A stretch of 11,779 nt of DNA from CAYSAA01 sp964428905. Lineage in GTDB: Bacteria > Atribacterota > Phoenicimicrobiia > Phoenicimicrobiales > Stramentimicrobiaceae. The stretch lies in contig CAYSAA010000055.1 of assembly GCA_964428905.1 (NCBI GenBank), positions 1 through 11,779 on the forward strand, in the 5' to 3' direction. Shown piece after piece: positions 6,032 to 11,779 of this stretch. Both the position numbers and the translations under genes were made by a program. Position 1 is the first letter of the stretch; each line of letters starts with the position of its first letter. The notes below the pieces were generated by a model. It ran no database searches. It saw nothing but the letters and a program-made list of their open reading frames with translations, and was not told where the DNA came from.

Positions 6032-8014
6032 ATGTCAAGTAATACTAATAAACAAGCCGATTCGCTTGAGAGAAAATCTCATAAAAATAATATTCTTATT
6101 AGTATCATGTTCTATGGATTTGCACTTTTTTACTTTATTTATATTTTTAGATATTACTTAACAGGCAGAGGCGGGCCAACTCTACTGGCTGTGGGTATGG
6201 TACCCGTCGCATACATTATCGCTACACTTAAATCCATGCGCGAAGATGACTTTTATCCTGGTTTAGGAAAAATACTTCAATATATTTTAGCTGCAATATT
6301 TATTATTATTTCTTTAATAGCTGCTTTTTATATCACTCTAGAATTCAATCCAATAAGAATCGTTAGGTTGGGGATATGGAATACCAAAGATATTGTCGTT
6401 GGCACTATGATGGTTTTTCTAATTTTAGAATATGCCAGAAGAAAGTATTTCCCAATCTTTATTCTAAATATCTTGCTTATTTTTTATTGTGTTTATGGTT
6501 ATGTAATTCCAGGATTATTTAATCATCCGGGTTTAAGGTGGGTCAGAGTTTTTACCTCAATGAGTGTAGAAATGACAACAGGAATATATTCGAGATTACC
6601 ACAGCTTTCTCTGACGCTTATTTTACCTTTTATGATGATATTAGGGCTATTAAGAGGTTTTGGTTGTATTGATTCAATCCTAAAATGGACTATGAGGCTT
6701 TCGGCAAAATCAATTCATGCCCTTCCTCAAGCTGCTGTTATAGGTTCTTTTTCTGTTGCAACCGTTAGTGGAAGCGGACCTGCCAATGCTGCCACAACAG
6801 GTTCTATTACAATACCGGCCTTAATTCAAGCAGGGTTTTCTCGTGTAAATGCAGCGGCAATTGAAACTGCTTGTTCCCTGGGTGGCCAGCTTATGCCTCC
6901 GGTAATGGGAATTACGGCATTTATTATGGTTGAATTTTTAGGGGTTGGCTATTTTGACGTGTTAGCCAGGGGATTTGGCCCTGCCTTGATATATTTTGCT
7001 GGAGTAGGAGCTGCGGTTTATATTCTTACAGGAAAATATATGACCGGCATTTCAAATAAGGACTCAAGTTCCATTATTGAAATACCAAAATTGGTATTGA
7101 TTGATAAAGCAAACATTTTGGCTTTTGTTGGAATTATTGTTACCTTGATTTACTTGATGGGCCGATATCGAATGGACCCTATGGTTGCTGCAGTAAGAGT
7201 CTTCTTCGGCCTCATTACTTTTCTTGTTTTAACTTTAATTTACAGGGCTTCAATTAATAAAGAATTAAGGAATTATAAAGAAATTATCAGTCCTTTCAGG
7301 AACTCTGTTGATGCCTTTATTGATTTAGGTTCTGACCTGGTTATATTACTATCATTATTGGGTATTCTGGCAGGTACCTTAACAATTACCGGTATTCCCA
7401 CTAAAGTTGGCAGGTTATTGGTGGAAGCTGCCAGCTTTCACGTCATTGCTACTATTGCAGTTGCATTTGTATTTGGTTATTTATTAGGAATGGGACTGCC
7501 ACCTGCCCCGGTTTATACTATGGTAGCTTTAGCAGTTGCCCCAACAATGGTTAAATTAGGGTTAGAACGCTGGTCAGTTCATTTCTTTGCTTTCTTCCTT
7601 GGTGTTTTTGGTCATCTTTCCCCACCAACATCACTAACAGCAGCAGTAACATCAAAAATTGCGGGAAGTAATTATACTCATACTATTTTTAAATCTCTTG
7701 AATTGTGTATTCCACTAATGATTCTTATGCCAGCGGTATTTTCCAGATCGGACTTAGTAGTTGAGGTAGGCTTACTTCAATTACATGCTTTTATACTTGT
7801 CCTTGCGGGAACACTGGGCATTGTCTTTAGTATTCACTGTAAATATCATCATATAAGGTCACTTAATATCTTAATGAAAATTATTCTTTTTATCTTTTCT
7901 TTGATTGCCCTTTTCCATTACAATATAAGTTTAGCCAATATCTCTGTTATTCCAATTACAATATTTGTTATATCTGGTTTCATCAAGGTTAAGAAAAGTA
8001 TCAGCACTAATTAG
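6032..8014 (+). CDS. TRAP transporter fused permease (DctQM-type, TAXI-linked), 660 aa
   Basis: This is the membrane part of the TRAP importer, with small (DctQ-like) and large (DctM-like) subunits in one chain. I choose ATG 6032 because AGAGGT stands 9 bases before it; an upstream in-frame GTG at 5987 has no SD and overlaps the tail of the hairpin region. About 14-18 hydrophobic segments are visible. The first four or five (about 20-150) correspond to the DctQ part. The transport core contains TVSGSGPANAATTGSITIP (about 244-262) and CSLGGQLMPPVMGITAFIM (about 281-299). A second repeat has LLGMGLPPAPVYTMVALAVAP and FGHLSPPTSLTAAVTSKIAG, as expected for the two inverted DctM halves with substrate and sodium sites. 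The C-terminal ~100 residues are extra hydrophobic helices. Paired with the TAXI receptor just upstream; the gene looks intact. Confidence 0.92.
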   Translation: MSSNTNKQADSLERKSHKNNILISIMFYGFALFYFIYIFRYYLTGRGGPTLLAVGMVPVAYIIATLKSMREDDFYPGLGKILQYILAAIFIIISLIAAFYITLEFNPIRIVRLGIWNTKDIVVGTMMVFLILEYARRKYFPIFILNILLIFYCVYGYVIPGLFNHPGLRWVRVFTSMSVEMTTGIYSRLPQLSLTLILPFMMILGLLRGFGCIDSILKWTMRLSAKSIHALPQAAVIGSFSVATVSGSGPANAATTGSITIPALIQAGFSRVNAAAIETACSLGGQLMPPVMGITAFIMVEFLGVGYFDVLARGFGPALIYFAGVGAAVYILTGKYMTGISNKDSSSIIEIPKLVLIDKANILAFVGIIVTLIYLMGRYRMDPMVAAVRVFFGLITFLVLTLIYRASINKELRNYKEIISPFRNSVDAFIDLGSDLVILLSLLGILAGTLTITGIPTKVGRLLVEAASFHVIATIAVAFVFGYLLGMGLPPAPVYTMVALAVAPTMVKLGLERWSVHFFAFFLGVFGHLSPPTSLTAAVTSKIAGSNYTHTIFKSLELCIPLMILMPAVFSRSDLVVEVGLLQLHAFILVLAGTLGIVFSIHCKYHHIRSLNILMKIILFIFSLIALFHYNISLANISVIPITIFVISGFIKVKKSISTN

Positions 8015-8033
8015 TTTAAAACAGATTGATATC

Positions 8034-8250
8034 AGTCGATAGTCGTTGATCTTTGGTATTCAGTCTAAATACATCAAAGAAAGTCTGTCGGTCACCCGGC
8101 CTACCTGTCTTTCGGTCAAATATTGTATTGCATATTGAATACAGTAAAAAGTGATGAGAAACCAGTAATAAGCAAATAAATACTTTTTTGGGTATAACTG
8201 TATGAGATTGCGGCACAGGTAAAGTCATAGTGTTCGCAATGACGAAAAGA
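8034..8250 (+). repeat. Composite repeat: modules B, C, E and A
   Basis: Starting 20 bases after the permease stop, this is B (8034-8082, CAGTCGATAGTCGTTGATC), C (8084-8142, CTGTCGGTCACCCGGCC), E (8137-8182, ATACAGTAAAAAGTGATGAG) and A (TGAGATTGC 8203-8211 with TTCGCAATGACGAAAAG 8233-8249). The modules match those at 1272-1445 and 4268-4442 but in a different order. No gene is supported here. Confidence 0.65.
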
Positions 8251-8292
8251 AAAAGAGATGGTTAGCAAAGGCAAAAAAGAGTATAAATTTTA

Positions 8293-8497
8293 ACATTCAC
8301 CCCCACCTTCATCCTCCCTCCTCAAGGGTGAGGAAATAGAAAAGGTCTGGGATTCCCATCAAGGGGAGGGAAATAAAAGAAAACATAATCCATCCATCAA
8401 TTTGGAGGAAATGAGATGGGTTAATCCCTTCCTAACGGGGAGGTTCGTACTTCCCTCTCCCCTCGGAGGGAGAGGGCTAGGGTGAGGGGGAGAAAAC
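8293..8497 (+). repeat. Repeat module F, copy 3, with inverted ends
   Basis: The left end CACCCCCACCTTCATCCTCCC (8297 on) resembles the reverse complement of the right end, whose plus strand reads GGGAGAGGGCTAGGGTGAGG. The right end also holds the hairpin CCCTCTCCCCTCGGAGGGAGAGGG. Between them, cores of the CTCAAGGGGGAGGAAA type recur at about 8321, 8358, 8396 and 8431, spaced 35-38 bases. The inverted ends suggest either a small transposable unit or two F copies in opposite orientation. Confidence 0.6.
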
Positions 8498-8524
8498 AAT
8501 TAACCATTAACGAAAAACTAAATT

Positions 8525-8765
8525 ACTAATTCTCCCGGTTAATGAGGTTCACTATCACCTTGATCATAATGTCTTTTTCTATGGATTTACTTTCATAAGA
8601 AGTAGTGTTATGCTACCAGGGAATTATCGGCAATCCTCTTGCTACCATCTTCTTTATAAAGAATTCCATTTTCATTTAAGAACCAGATAAAAAATGATTA
8701 GGTTCATTTTTGTTGGTCATTGGGCACTTCCTTAATAAAATAGCATATTCCATTTGCCCAAAAAT
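8525..8765 (-). pseudogene. Possible decayed coding remnant, unidentified
   Basis: This gap has no intact gene, but the minus strand shows short protein-like runs in shifting frames: WANGICYFIKEVPNDQQK (about 8760-8705), then FIWFLNENGILYKEDG and SKRIADNSLVA (about 8690-8615), then SYESKSIEKDIMIKVIVN and LINREN (about 8605-8533). Each run ends at a stop and the next continues in another frame, as in a frameshifted old gene. I cannot name a family and chance is possible. Confidence 0.3.
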
Positions 8766-8830
8766 TAAAACAAATTTTTTGTTTTGTTTTGGTTAAAATA
8801 CTAAATACAAAATGCAAGTTGAAAGGTACG

Positions 8831-8847
8831 GGCTAATAGAATTAGCC
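8831..8847 (-). terminator. Perfect 7-bp hairpin just downstream of the DUF401 gene
   Basis: GGCTAAT-AGA-ATTAGCC is a perfect inverted repeat with a 3-base loop, 35 bases beyond the stop of the minus-strand membrane gene. No U-run follows on either strand, so it may only protect the 3' end or terminate weakly. Confidence 0.4.
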
Positions 8848-8881
8848 AATTATTCTGGATATGGTTATAATTTAGATTATA

Positions 8882-10102
8882 TTAATGGTTTAGCCATATT
8901 CCCAGGATAAAATAATTAACCATTAATACTGCTATCAATGAAAGGAAAAGTTTCCAGTATTCTTTATATAATTCTGCAGTAGACACATCAAGGTATTCAC
9001 AGGTAAAGAGCTGACAAAGATGCAAAGGAGAAAAAAAATAGCCTACAAAACTCCATTCAAAGGTAAAATGAGCATAAAATAAAAGCTGGCTTTCTGTCAG
9101 TGGCAACATTGTCAAAATAGGCAAAACAATCCCCAAAGCAGTAGGTTGAAAACCTGTTGTCATTCCGAAGAAAAAAGAGATAACAATAATACCAAAGATT
9201 ATTGTATCCGGACTACTAAAAATCATGGTTAGAAAATCAGTTAAGGACTCCATTTTACCAATAACACCTTGGATAAGATAGACACCAATTAAGGCAAATA
9301 ATATTTTGTAATTGATGGATTTTATTATATCAATTGGAAAGGATTTTATTGGACGAAGCAAAAAAATAATTAGTAGATTGATTAATAATCCATAATAGAA
9401 TGGCAGGCCAACAAAAAGGTTTAAAAGTACAGCAACATAGACCGGCGAAGTATGTATCAATAAATTTATTAAGCTTGACCATGATGCTTTATTAGAAGAA
9501 GTTCTGTCGTTTTTAACCTTACGGATATACAAAAAATAGCCGATAATACAATATAAAATAATAAATATGCTATTTAATCCCGCCAATTTATAAACCGAGA
9601 TACTTGGAGCAAGCGATGCCACAAGTAGAAAGCCAGATGTGTAAGGCATTATATGCATGGCAATATGGCGGTAAACTAGATTAATTACAGCCTTATGGGT
9701 TTTGGATAGATTGGATTTATCTCCAAGTTTGTCAACAAATGGAACAGATATAATGGCTCCTCCTGGAACTGACAATAAGCCTACCAGGGCAGGAATACTC
9801 ATTAAAGTTATTCTTCTGCTAGAAACAATTTTAGAAAAATATTTGATAACTTCGTCAATTATTCCATATTTCCCAAGTAGAATCCCTATTATGCTTACTT
9901 CTGTTATAATTATGTATTGCTTAACTTTAGTTAAATTAGTAAAGGTATCTACAAGAACTTTAGTTATGCCAGGGATTCCCAATCCCCCAATGAAGGCCAT
10001 AAGCAATGCACAGATACAAATGGCTAAACCAACTGGTACTTTTTTTTTATTCAAGACCAGAATACTTGTAAAAGAAATAAATACGGCTATAAATTCCTGC
10101 AT
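8882..10102 (-). CDS. DUF401-type integral membrane protein, probable anion/organic acid carrier
   Basis: The 406-residue protein has about 10-12 hydrophobic segments spread over the whole chain. Its marks fit the DUF401/TIGR00529 group, which belongs with gluconate- and citrate-type carriers of the ion transporter superfamily: a half-helix-like PGGAIISVPFVDKLGD (113-128) followed by INLVYRHIAMHIMPYTSG (140-157), and near the end a second signature FEWSFVGYFFSPLHLC with LFTCEYLD (348-372), plus a Gly/Pro-rich TTGFQPTALGIVLP (315-328). The substrate is unknown; the group is uncharacterised, so transport of a carboxylate is inference. The start at 10102 has AAGGA five bases upstream. The gene stands alone, convergent with the TRAP operon across a repeat-filled gap, and its leader contains an attenuator-like hairpin. 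Confidence 0.82.
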   Translation of the reverse strand: MQEFIAVFISFTSILVLNKKKVPVGLAICICALLMAFIGGLGIPGITKVLVDTFTNLTKVKQYIIITEVSIIGILLGKYGIIDEVIKYFSKIVSSRRITLMSIPALVGLLSVPGGAIISVPFVDKLGDKSNLSKTHKAVINLVYRHIAMHIMPYTSGFLLVASLAPSISVYKLAGLNSIFIILYCIIGYFLYIRKVKNDRTSSNKASWSSLINLLIHTSPVYVAVLLNLFVGLPFYYGLLINLLIIFLLRPIKSFPIDIIKSINYKILFALIGVYLIQGVIGKMESLTDFLTMIFSSPDTIIFGIIVISFFFGMTTGFQPTALGIVLPILTMLPLTESQLLFYAHFTFEWSFVGYFFSPLHLCQLFTCEYLDVSTAELYKEYWKLFLSLIAVLMVNYFILGIWLNH

Positions 10103-10132
10103 ATAAATCCTTGTATCTAAATGATTTTACAG

Positions 10133-10174
10133 AAAAAATAGAGTCAGATAACTTTTCAGTCTCGGACTCTATTT
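10133..10174 (-). terminator. Attenuator-like hairpin with U-run in the DUF401 gene leader
   Basis: On the minus strand AAATAGAGTC (10174-10165) pairs perfectly with GACTCTATTT (10145-10136) around a 19-base loop, and the right arm runs into six T (10138-10133). The hairpin lies about 31 bases ahead of the start codon. The left arm can instead pair locally, AGTC-CGA-GACT, which would disrupt the terminator. This is the layout of a regulated leader, but I recognise no known riboswitch in it. Confidence 0.5.
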
Positions 10175-10184
10175 CTGATATTTT

Positions 10185-10195
10185 AGTATATTATA
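10185..10195 (-). promoter_or_regulatory. Candidate -10 region for the DUF401 gene
   Basis: Minus-strand TATAAT (10195-10190) overlaps TATACT (10190-10185), about 85-90 bases before the start codon and just ahead of the leader hairpin. No good -35 box is seen at the right distance. Confidence 0.3.
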
Positions 10196-10282
10196 AAAAA
10201 CTAGTCGAATTTAATAATTGTAGCTGTTTTTCAATGAGACTTCAACTTTTTCAGAAATCAAAGAAATAGTATAACGTTTGAA

Positions 10283-10325
10283 TACAGTGGGAAGTAATCA
10301 GTAATGAGTAATTGATAATAAAATC
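10283..10325 (+). repeat. Repeat module E, additional copy
   Basis: GAATACAGTGGGAAGTAATC followed by AGTAATGAGTAATTGATAAT matches the AGTAATCAGT-type stretches at 4404 and 8137. It lies just downstream of the truncated AbiEi-like gene. Confidence 0.55.
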
Positions 10326-10353
10326 TAAAATCTGAAAACGAAAAACCGATAAC

Positions 10354-10470
10354 TTACTTGAATATACTATGTAACCTTCTTCTGTCAAATACAGGATCAA
10401 TATTTTTAAAATCATTTAAAGAAAAGATGGGAAAATCTTTTAGTTCATTCTTTAATTCTAAGAACCTCAT
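10354..10470 (-). pseudogene. Truncated N-terminus of an AbiEi-like antitoxin/regulator, 38 codons
   Basis: An ATG at 10470, with GGAGA 7 bases upstream, opens a 38-codon frame: MRFLELKNELKDFPIFSLND, then FKNIDPVFDRRRLHSIFK and TAA. The pattern of leading helix, F.L.DI..., and RRRL closely resembles the N-terminal winged helix of AbiEi-type (type IV toxin-antitoxin) antitoxin-domain proteins, which are normally about 180-280 residues. Here the chain stops just after RRRL, before the recognition wing, and repeat module E begins a few tens of bases later. No AbiEii nucleotidyltransferase partner is in the window. I infer a gene cut off by repeat-associated rearrangement. A free-standing micro-protein is a less likely reading. 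Confidence 0.55.
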
Positions 10471-10554
10471 TATATTTCTCCAAAATGTTATTATTAACAC
10501 TTTTAAGAAATATTATTCCATCAAAAAGTCTGTTTAGCAAAATAAATGGGATAA

Positions 10555-10790
10555 ATTACAAGATTCAAGGAATAAGATGCAAGGTGCGAGATACAAACAA
10601 TTTTCAGTTTTACAGATTAATACAATAATGATTCAAGTTTAATTGGATGAGATTGCAAAATTAGTAGATAGTCGTTGGTCCTTAGTATTTAGTTAAAATA
10701 CATAAAATCTTTTGGGTATAAGTGTATGAGATTGCCACGAAATGACAAAACAGTATACCGTATAGAGTATAACTTATACAGTTAAAATAT
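10555..10790 (+). repeat. Composite repeat with an interrupted copy of module A
   Basis: A left half of module A (ATTCAAGTTTAATTGGATGAGATTGC, about 10631-10656) breaks off and is followed by a full B unit (10662-10711, TAGTAGATAGTCGTTGGTCC). A second A copy follows (10717-10772, TGAGATTGCCACGAAATGACA) that has lost its loop and part of the right arm. The bases before (10555-10600, AAGATGCAAGGTGCGAGATAC) form another short repeat-like run. Confidence 0.6.
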
Positions 10791-10835
10791 AGCAACAAGT
10801 GAAAAGTAAAAAAATGCAAGGATGGAATTTTGCTA

Positions 10836-11330
10836 TTATCTGGAAGAAAAATATAATTCTAAATCTTCTTTAGAATCGTCAAAACCCAAATCTTGAGAAA
10901 CCGTAAAATCTCTAACGGTTATTTTTGTATCTTCAGGGATATCTGTTCTCAATATCTCTTTGAAAGTATCTTCGTTCATTCCCATTAAAAACAAATCGGC
11001 AATATTAGCATTTCCGGTAAGGGAAAATACTTCGCTATCTTCTTGGGTTACTATCATCTTATCTTTTTTAATAATATCCAGATTAAATACATGTTCTTTC
11101 CAATAACTTTCTTGCTCCGAAGTCACTCTATTAGGCTCAATAAGATATTCAACTGCTACTTCAGGTAAATAAAAAGTTTCCTCTGAAGTATAAGGTGAAT
11201 TAGTGTAAAGAGAGGTAAACACTTTAACGGTAGCTTGAGTGAAATATTGATACAAACTAACGACTCCTCCAAAAGGACAAAGTGAATGCAATGTAGAAGA
11301 ACCAACGGAATTGGGGCTAGCCCTTGAGCG
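10836..11330 (-). pseudogene. Remnant of a membrane 4Fe-4S binding protein joined to an acidic tail; likely N-truncated and internally deleted
   Basis: The frame is open from a TAA near 11331 down to 10836 without a good ATG; TTG 11291 is the first start-like codon inside it. The beginning (RASPNSVGSSTLHSLCPFGG and VVSLYQYFTQ) matches the conserved SxxGxSTxHSLCPFGGVVxLY segment that precedes the membrane helices and Cys-rich clusters of NapH/FixG-like 4Fe-4S membrane proteins. In those, further helices and CGWxCPxG motifs follow; here none do. Instead a soluble acidic region follows (about YTSEETFYLPEVAV through DLELYFSSR), with a GNANIADLFLMG...DIPEDTKI stretch faintly like the tails found on such proteins. 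I infer an internal deletion. If it is expressed it cannot hold a complete cluster, because only one Cys of the motif is visible. Confidence 0.5.
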
Positions 11331-11400
11331 AGATTATATTGCATTTACTAATACATATCAAAGATTGTATTTCTTCTGTTTTTAAAATAAAAACATTTTA

Positions 11401-11482
11401 ATCTTTGAAAGAAATTATTTTTGCATAAGCAAAGGAGCAATAAAAGATGTGTGGTTGGCACCTGTTGAATACTTTCAAAGAT
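11401..11482. repeat. 11-bp perfect inverted repeat in the gap after the dipeptidase gene
   Basis: ATCTTTGAAAG (11401-11411) and CTTTCAAAGAT (11472-11482) are exact reverse complements, enclosing 60 bases. They lie downstream of the dipeptidase gene on the minus strand. No U-run follows closely. The role is unclear. Confidence 0.5.
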
Positions 11483-11501
11483 ACAATTAGAGAGACAGAT
11501 G

Positions 11502-11779
11502 TTAATATTTATGCTTCCACCTGAATTCAGGGGACGCTACACCATAAAAAGCGCTTTTCTTATTAGTAATATATGCCCATGACTGATTGCCGAAGTCATA
11601 GTGCCACCATTCGTAGGGATAATTCGTAAATCCGACATAAACTAAGCTATGATACAATAATCTTCGATTCTGTAATATCAATTTTTCTTTTTCTGTTAAT
11701 TCCCTCTTTATTTTTTCTTTTTCATAATAATCAGAATGAGCTTCTTCCCTGGTATCATCAAATTCGGTTCCCATGTCCA
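11502..11779 (-). CDS. D-alanyl-D-alanine dipeptidase (VanX/DdpX type, peptidase M15D), C-terminal part
   Basis: This is a zinc dipeptidase that splits D-Ala-D-Ala, used in cell-wall recycling or nutrition and, in van clusters, for vancomycin resistance; no van genes are visible here. The frame enters from the right edge already in the middle of the gene: residues DMGTEFDDTREEAHSDYY correspond to the MGTxFDxF segment that follows the SxHxxGxAxD zinc site, which lies outside the window. The second catalytic block is present, YPYEWWHYDFGNQ, with the E-x-x-H pair (Glu as catalytic base, His as zinc ligand). The end (WAYITNKKSAFYGV...KHKY) is of normal length for the family. The ATG at 11774 is internal and not the true start. 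The visible part appears intact. Confidence 0.85.
   Translation of the reverse strand, partial: DMGTEFDDTREEAHSDYYEKEKIKRELTEKEKLILQNRRLLYHSLVYVGFTNYPYEWWHYDFGNQSWAYITNKKSAFYGVASPEFRWKHKY

Noticed and set aside
8016..8228. Minus-strand 70-codon frame after the permease gene
   Set aside because: It lies entirely within repeat modules B, C, E and A and has no SD.
11156..11344. Minus-strand 62-codon frame overlapping the iron-sulfur protein remnant
   Set aside because: It overlaps the frame with clear family similarity and has a hydrophobic, homologue-like nothing of its own; I treat it as a shadow.

Overview
The window is AT-rich DNA from a bacterium with standard Shine-Dalgarno (SD) sites. 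The best guess is an anaerobe of the Firmicutes or Atribacterota type. This rests on a TRAP-TAXI transporter, a DUF401-type carrier, the AT bias and a heavy load of dispersed intergenic repeats; no rRNA, tRNA or housekeeping gene is present to fix the taxonomy.

Left part (1-2125, minus strand): a 52-residue basic protein overlaps the start of a gene running off the left edge. A compact type II toxin-antitoxin pair follows, with an AbrB/MazE-like antitoxin, a RelE/ParE-like toxin, a 4-base overlap and a recognisable promoter. Next is a wreck of an AlbA_2/RecG-like ATP-binding regulator that lacks its central domain and ends inside a repeat element. Further right on the same strand (2137-4083) is an intact 648-residue protein of unknown function with two copies of a W/GK[ST]P motif.

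Central part (4600-8014, plus strand): a two-gene TRAP-TAXI importer, made of a secreted solute receptor and a fused membrane permease. A terminator-like hairpin between the genes probably lets the receptor be made in excess. Facing it on the minus strand (8882-10102) is a DUF401-type membrane carrier whose leader holds a hairpin plus U-run resembling an attenuator.

Right part (10354-11779, minus strand): a truncated AbiEi-like N-terminus, a membrane iron-sulfur protein remnant that seems fused to an unrelated tail, and the C-terminal part of a VanX/DdpX-type D-Ala-D-Ala dipeptidase running off the right edge.

The gaps between genes (about 190-610, 1160-1550, 4084-4870, 8015-8500, 10200-10835) are mosaics of the same repeat modules: a GAGATTGC...GCAATGAC hairpin (A), an AGTCGATAGTCGTTGG unit (B), a CGGTCACCC-type unit (C), a CTCGATAC unit (D), an AGTAATCAGTAATGAG unit (E) and a CCTCAAGGGGGAGGAAA element with about 38-base internal periodicity (F). 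At least two of the broken genes end at such modules, so repeats and gene decay appear linked. No clearly new multi-gene system is visible. The most interesting items are the repeat mosaic, the DUF401 leader, and the unknown 648-residue protein.
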